A DNA stretch of 64,000 bases from Campylobacter sp. RM12651 (GTDB taxonomy: Bacteria > Campylobacterota > Campylobacteria > Campylobacterales > Campylobacteraceae): NCBI RefSeq assembly GCF_022369475.1, contig NZ_CP059600.1:744001-808000 (forward strand), in the 5' to 3' direction. Under the pieces are notes generated by a model. It had not been told where the DNA came from. It made no database searches and worked only from the letters and a program-made list of their open reading frames with translations. The translations under genes and the position numbers were made by a program. Of this stretch, positions 63,051 to 64,000 are shown piece by piece. Every line of letters starts with the position of its first letter. The first letter of the stretch is position 1.

Positions 63051-64000
63051 TCAAGAAAAATGTATAGGGTCTATATCAATTGTTACTTTTTGTAACTGTT
63101 TGTAGTGCAAGGCTAGGTTACTTAGTAACATTTTTTTATTTGAACGGAGCAAAATATAATATCTATAATTATTGTTAATTTTTTCTATAGCACATTTTCC
63201 ATAGCCTATTATTTCATAATCATTATCGTTTTCTTTGCTATTTTTTAAATGATTTGCCAAGTCTTCACATAAATTACTTGCTTCTATTTCATTTTTTGAT
63301 GCAATAATTAATCTTAATAGTCTTTTGAATGGTGGATAATTAGTTCTAAAAAATTTCTCATCTTCTAAAAATTCATCATAATTTTGCAAGTATTTTTCAA
63401 AAAAATCTTTATTTTGAGTATTTATTAACACTTTAGCTTTTTTGCTTCTTCCTGCACGACCAGCTACTTGAATAGCAAGGGCAAGTGTATTTTCACGAGC
63501 TTTATAATCAGGGTAGAATAAATATTCATCAAGTCCTAAAATAGCACAAAATGTAACATTTTTATAATCGTGTCCTTTTGATATTAGTTGAGTTCCTACT
63601 AAAATATCTATATTTCCTAATTCAAATTCTTCTAGTATTTCTTTAAGTTTAGTTGCCGAGCTTAATTCATCGCTATCTAATTTTGCAATATTTGCATTAG
63701 GTAAAGCCTTTTTTAATTCTTCGCATAATTGAGCTGTTCCTATTATTTTACTTTCTAATATTTCGCTACCGCAGTTATCACAGGTATTTTTTAAATACTC
63801 TTTTTTACCACAATAATGGCATTTATATGTTTTATTATGTAAACTCATTGCCACAGAGCAATTAGGACAAACTTTTCTTGAATTACAATCCTTGCATACA
63901 ACTTGACGATAATTACCACGCACTGGCAAAAATATCATACTTTGCTCTTTTTTATTTAAATTATCTTCTAATAAATCAAGTAAATTAGAGCTAGGTGTCT
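63051..64000 (-). CDS. priA: Primosomal protein PriA (C-terminal part)
   Basis: The last ~316 residues of the replication-restart helicase PriA; the frame stays open to the right edge (TPSSNLLDLLEDN...), so the start is outside. Visible are the zinc-binding cysteines in VCKDCNSRKVCPNCSVAMSLHNKTYKCHYCGKKEYLKNTCDNCGS (four C-x2-C pairs), the helicase motifs IDILVGTQLISKGHDYKNVTF and QVAGRAGRSKK, and the C-terminal domain to FS. It loads the replisome at stalled forks. It is 64 bases from acnB. Confidence 0.95.
   Translation of the reverse strand, partial: TPSSNLLDLLEDNLNKKEQSMIFLPVRGNYRQVVCKDCNSRKVCPNCSVAMSLHNKTYKCHYCGKKEYLKNTCDNCGSEILESKIIGTAQLCEELKKALPNANIAKLDSDELSSATKLKEILEEFELGNIDILVGTQLISKGHDYKNVTFCAILGLDEYLFYPDYKARENTLALAIQVAGRAGRSKKAKVLINTQNKDFFEKYLQNYDEFLEDEKFFRTNYPPFKRLLRLIIASKNEIEASNLCEDLANHLKNSKENDNDYEIIGYGKCAIEKINNNYRYYILLRSNKKMLLSNLALHYKQLQKVTIDIDPIHFS

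Noticed and set aside
1-64000. tRNA, rRNA, CRISPR arrays, insertion sequences and prophage genes
   Set aside because: I searched gaps and frames by eye for T-loop-like sequence, regular short repeats, transposase, integrase and phage structural genes and found none. A dedicated search (tRNAscan-SE, CRISPR finder, IS database) would be decisive.

Overview
The window is about 28% GC by eye and reads as a Campylobacter chromosome. The backbone gene order matches, from memory, Campylobacter jejuni: hrcA-grpE-dnaK, then the block Cj0843c-Cj0847 (lytic transglycosylase, YggT-type protein, gltX, metallophosphoesterase, psd) and the block Cj0848c-Cj0852c (flhX, FliK-like protein, MFS, two small membrane proteins), followed by acnB and part of priA. 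Gene content differs enough that I would not name the species.

Layout. 1-10.9 kb is backbone: a cyclophilin end, a small HTH protein, the heat-shock operon behind an HspR-type operator, then slt-yggT-gltX on the minus strand and a Crp/Fnr regulator-phosphoesterase-psd-ybaK run on the plus strand. 10.9-56.1 kb is an accessory block of about 45 kb lying where psd and flhX are neighbours in C. jejuni. 56.1-64 kb returns to backbone (flhX to priA).

The accessory block is modular. (1) A three-gene DUF2249/NnrS-like/DUF59 unit sits behind a well-placed FNR-type box (12.0-13.8 kb). (2) An AraC-controlled L-fucose type pathway (14.8-23.6 kb) encodes aldolase, KdgT permease, dehydratase, MFS, dehydrogenase, FucP, lactonase and mutarotase. 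A second lactonase-like hydrolase with a dicarboxylate-type permease runs towards it. (3) A D-lactate dehydrogenase-type flavin/FeS protein follows at 25.9-28.6 kb. (4) Next comes a cyclic amidase, carbamoyl hydrolase and MHS transporter operon (28.7-32.6 kb). (5) A citrate fermentation module (32.6-40.1 kb) carries citrate lyase, CitS, the CitAB two-component system and a CitX-CitG fusion. The citA-type sensor gene is read through a G10 tract, so the module is probably phase variable. (6) A complete Lap-type adhesin control and secretion operon (40.2-48.6 kb) has TolC, LapG protease, LapD receptor, LapB and LapC, plus a LuxR regulator, but no adhesin gene is in view. (7) Chemoreceptors and a PAS/receptor pair occupy 48.8-52.5 kb. 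(8) A TMAO/DMSO reductase-cytochrome c cassette (52.8-55.9 kb) has a frameshifted reductase gene. It is flanked by a 45-bp duplication of the 3' end of flhX, a probable scar of its insertion.

Functionally, fucose, lactate, citrate and ureido-compound catabolism would feed pyruvate, acetate and ammonia to a microaerobic metabolism. The Lap module and chemoreceptors concern attachment and movement. Strongest leads: the phase-variable citrate sensor, the orphan Lap system, the KdgT-containing fucose operon without its aldehyde dehydrogenase, the flhX-tail scar, and the FNR-type promoter in front of the NnrS-like unit. No rRNA, tRNA, CRISPR array, transposase or prophage was found.
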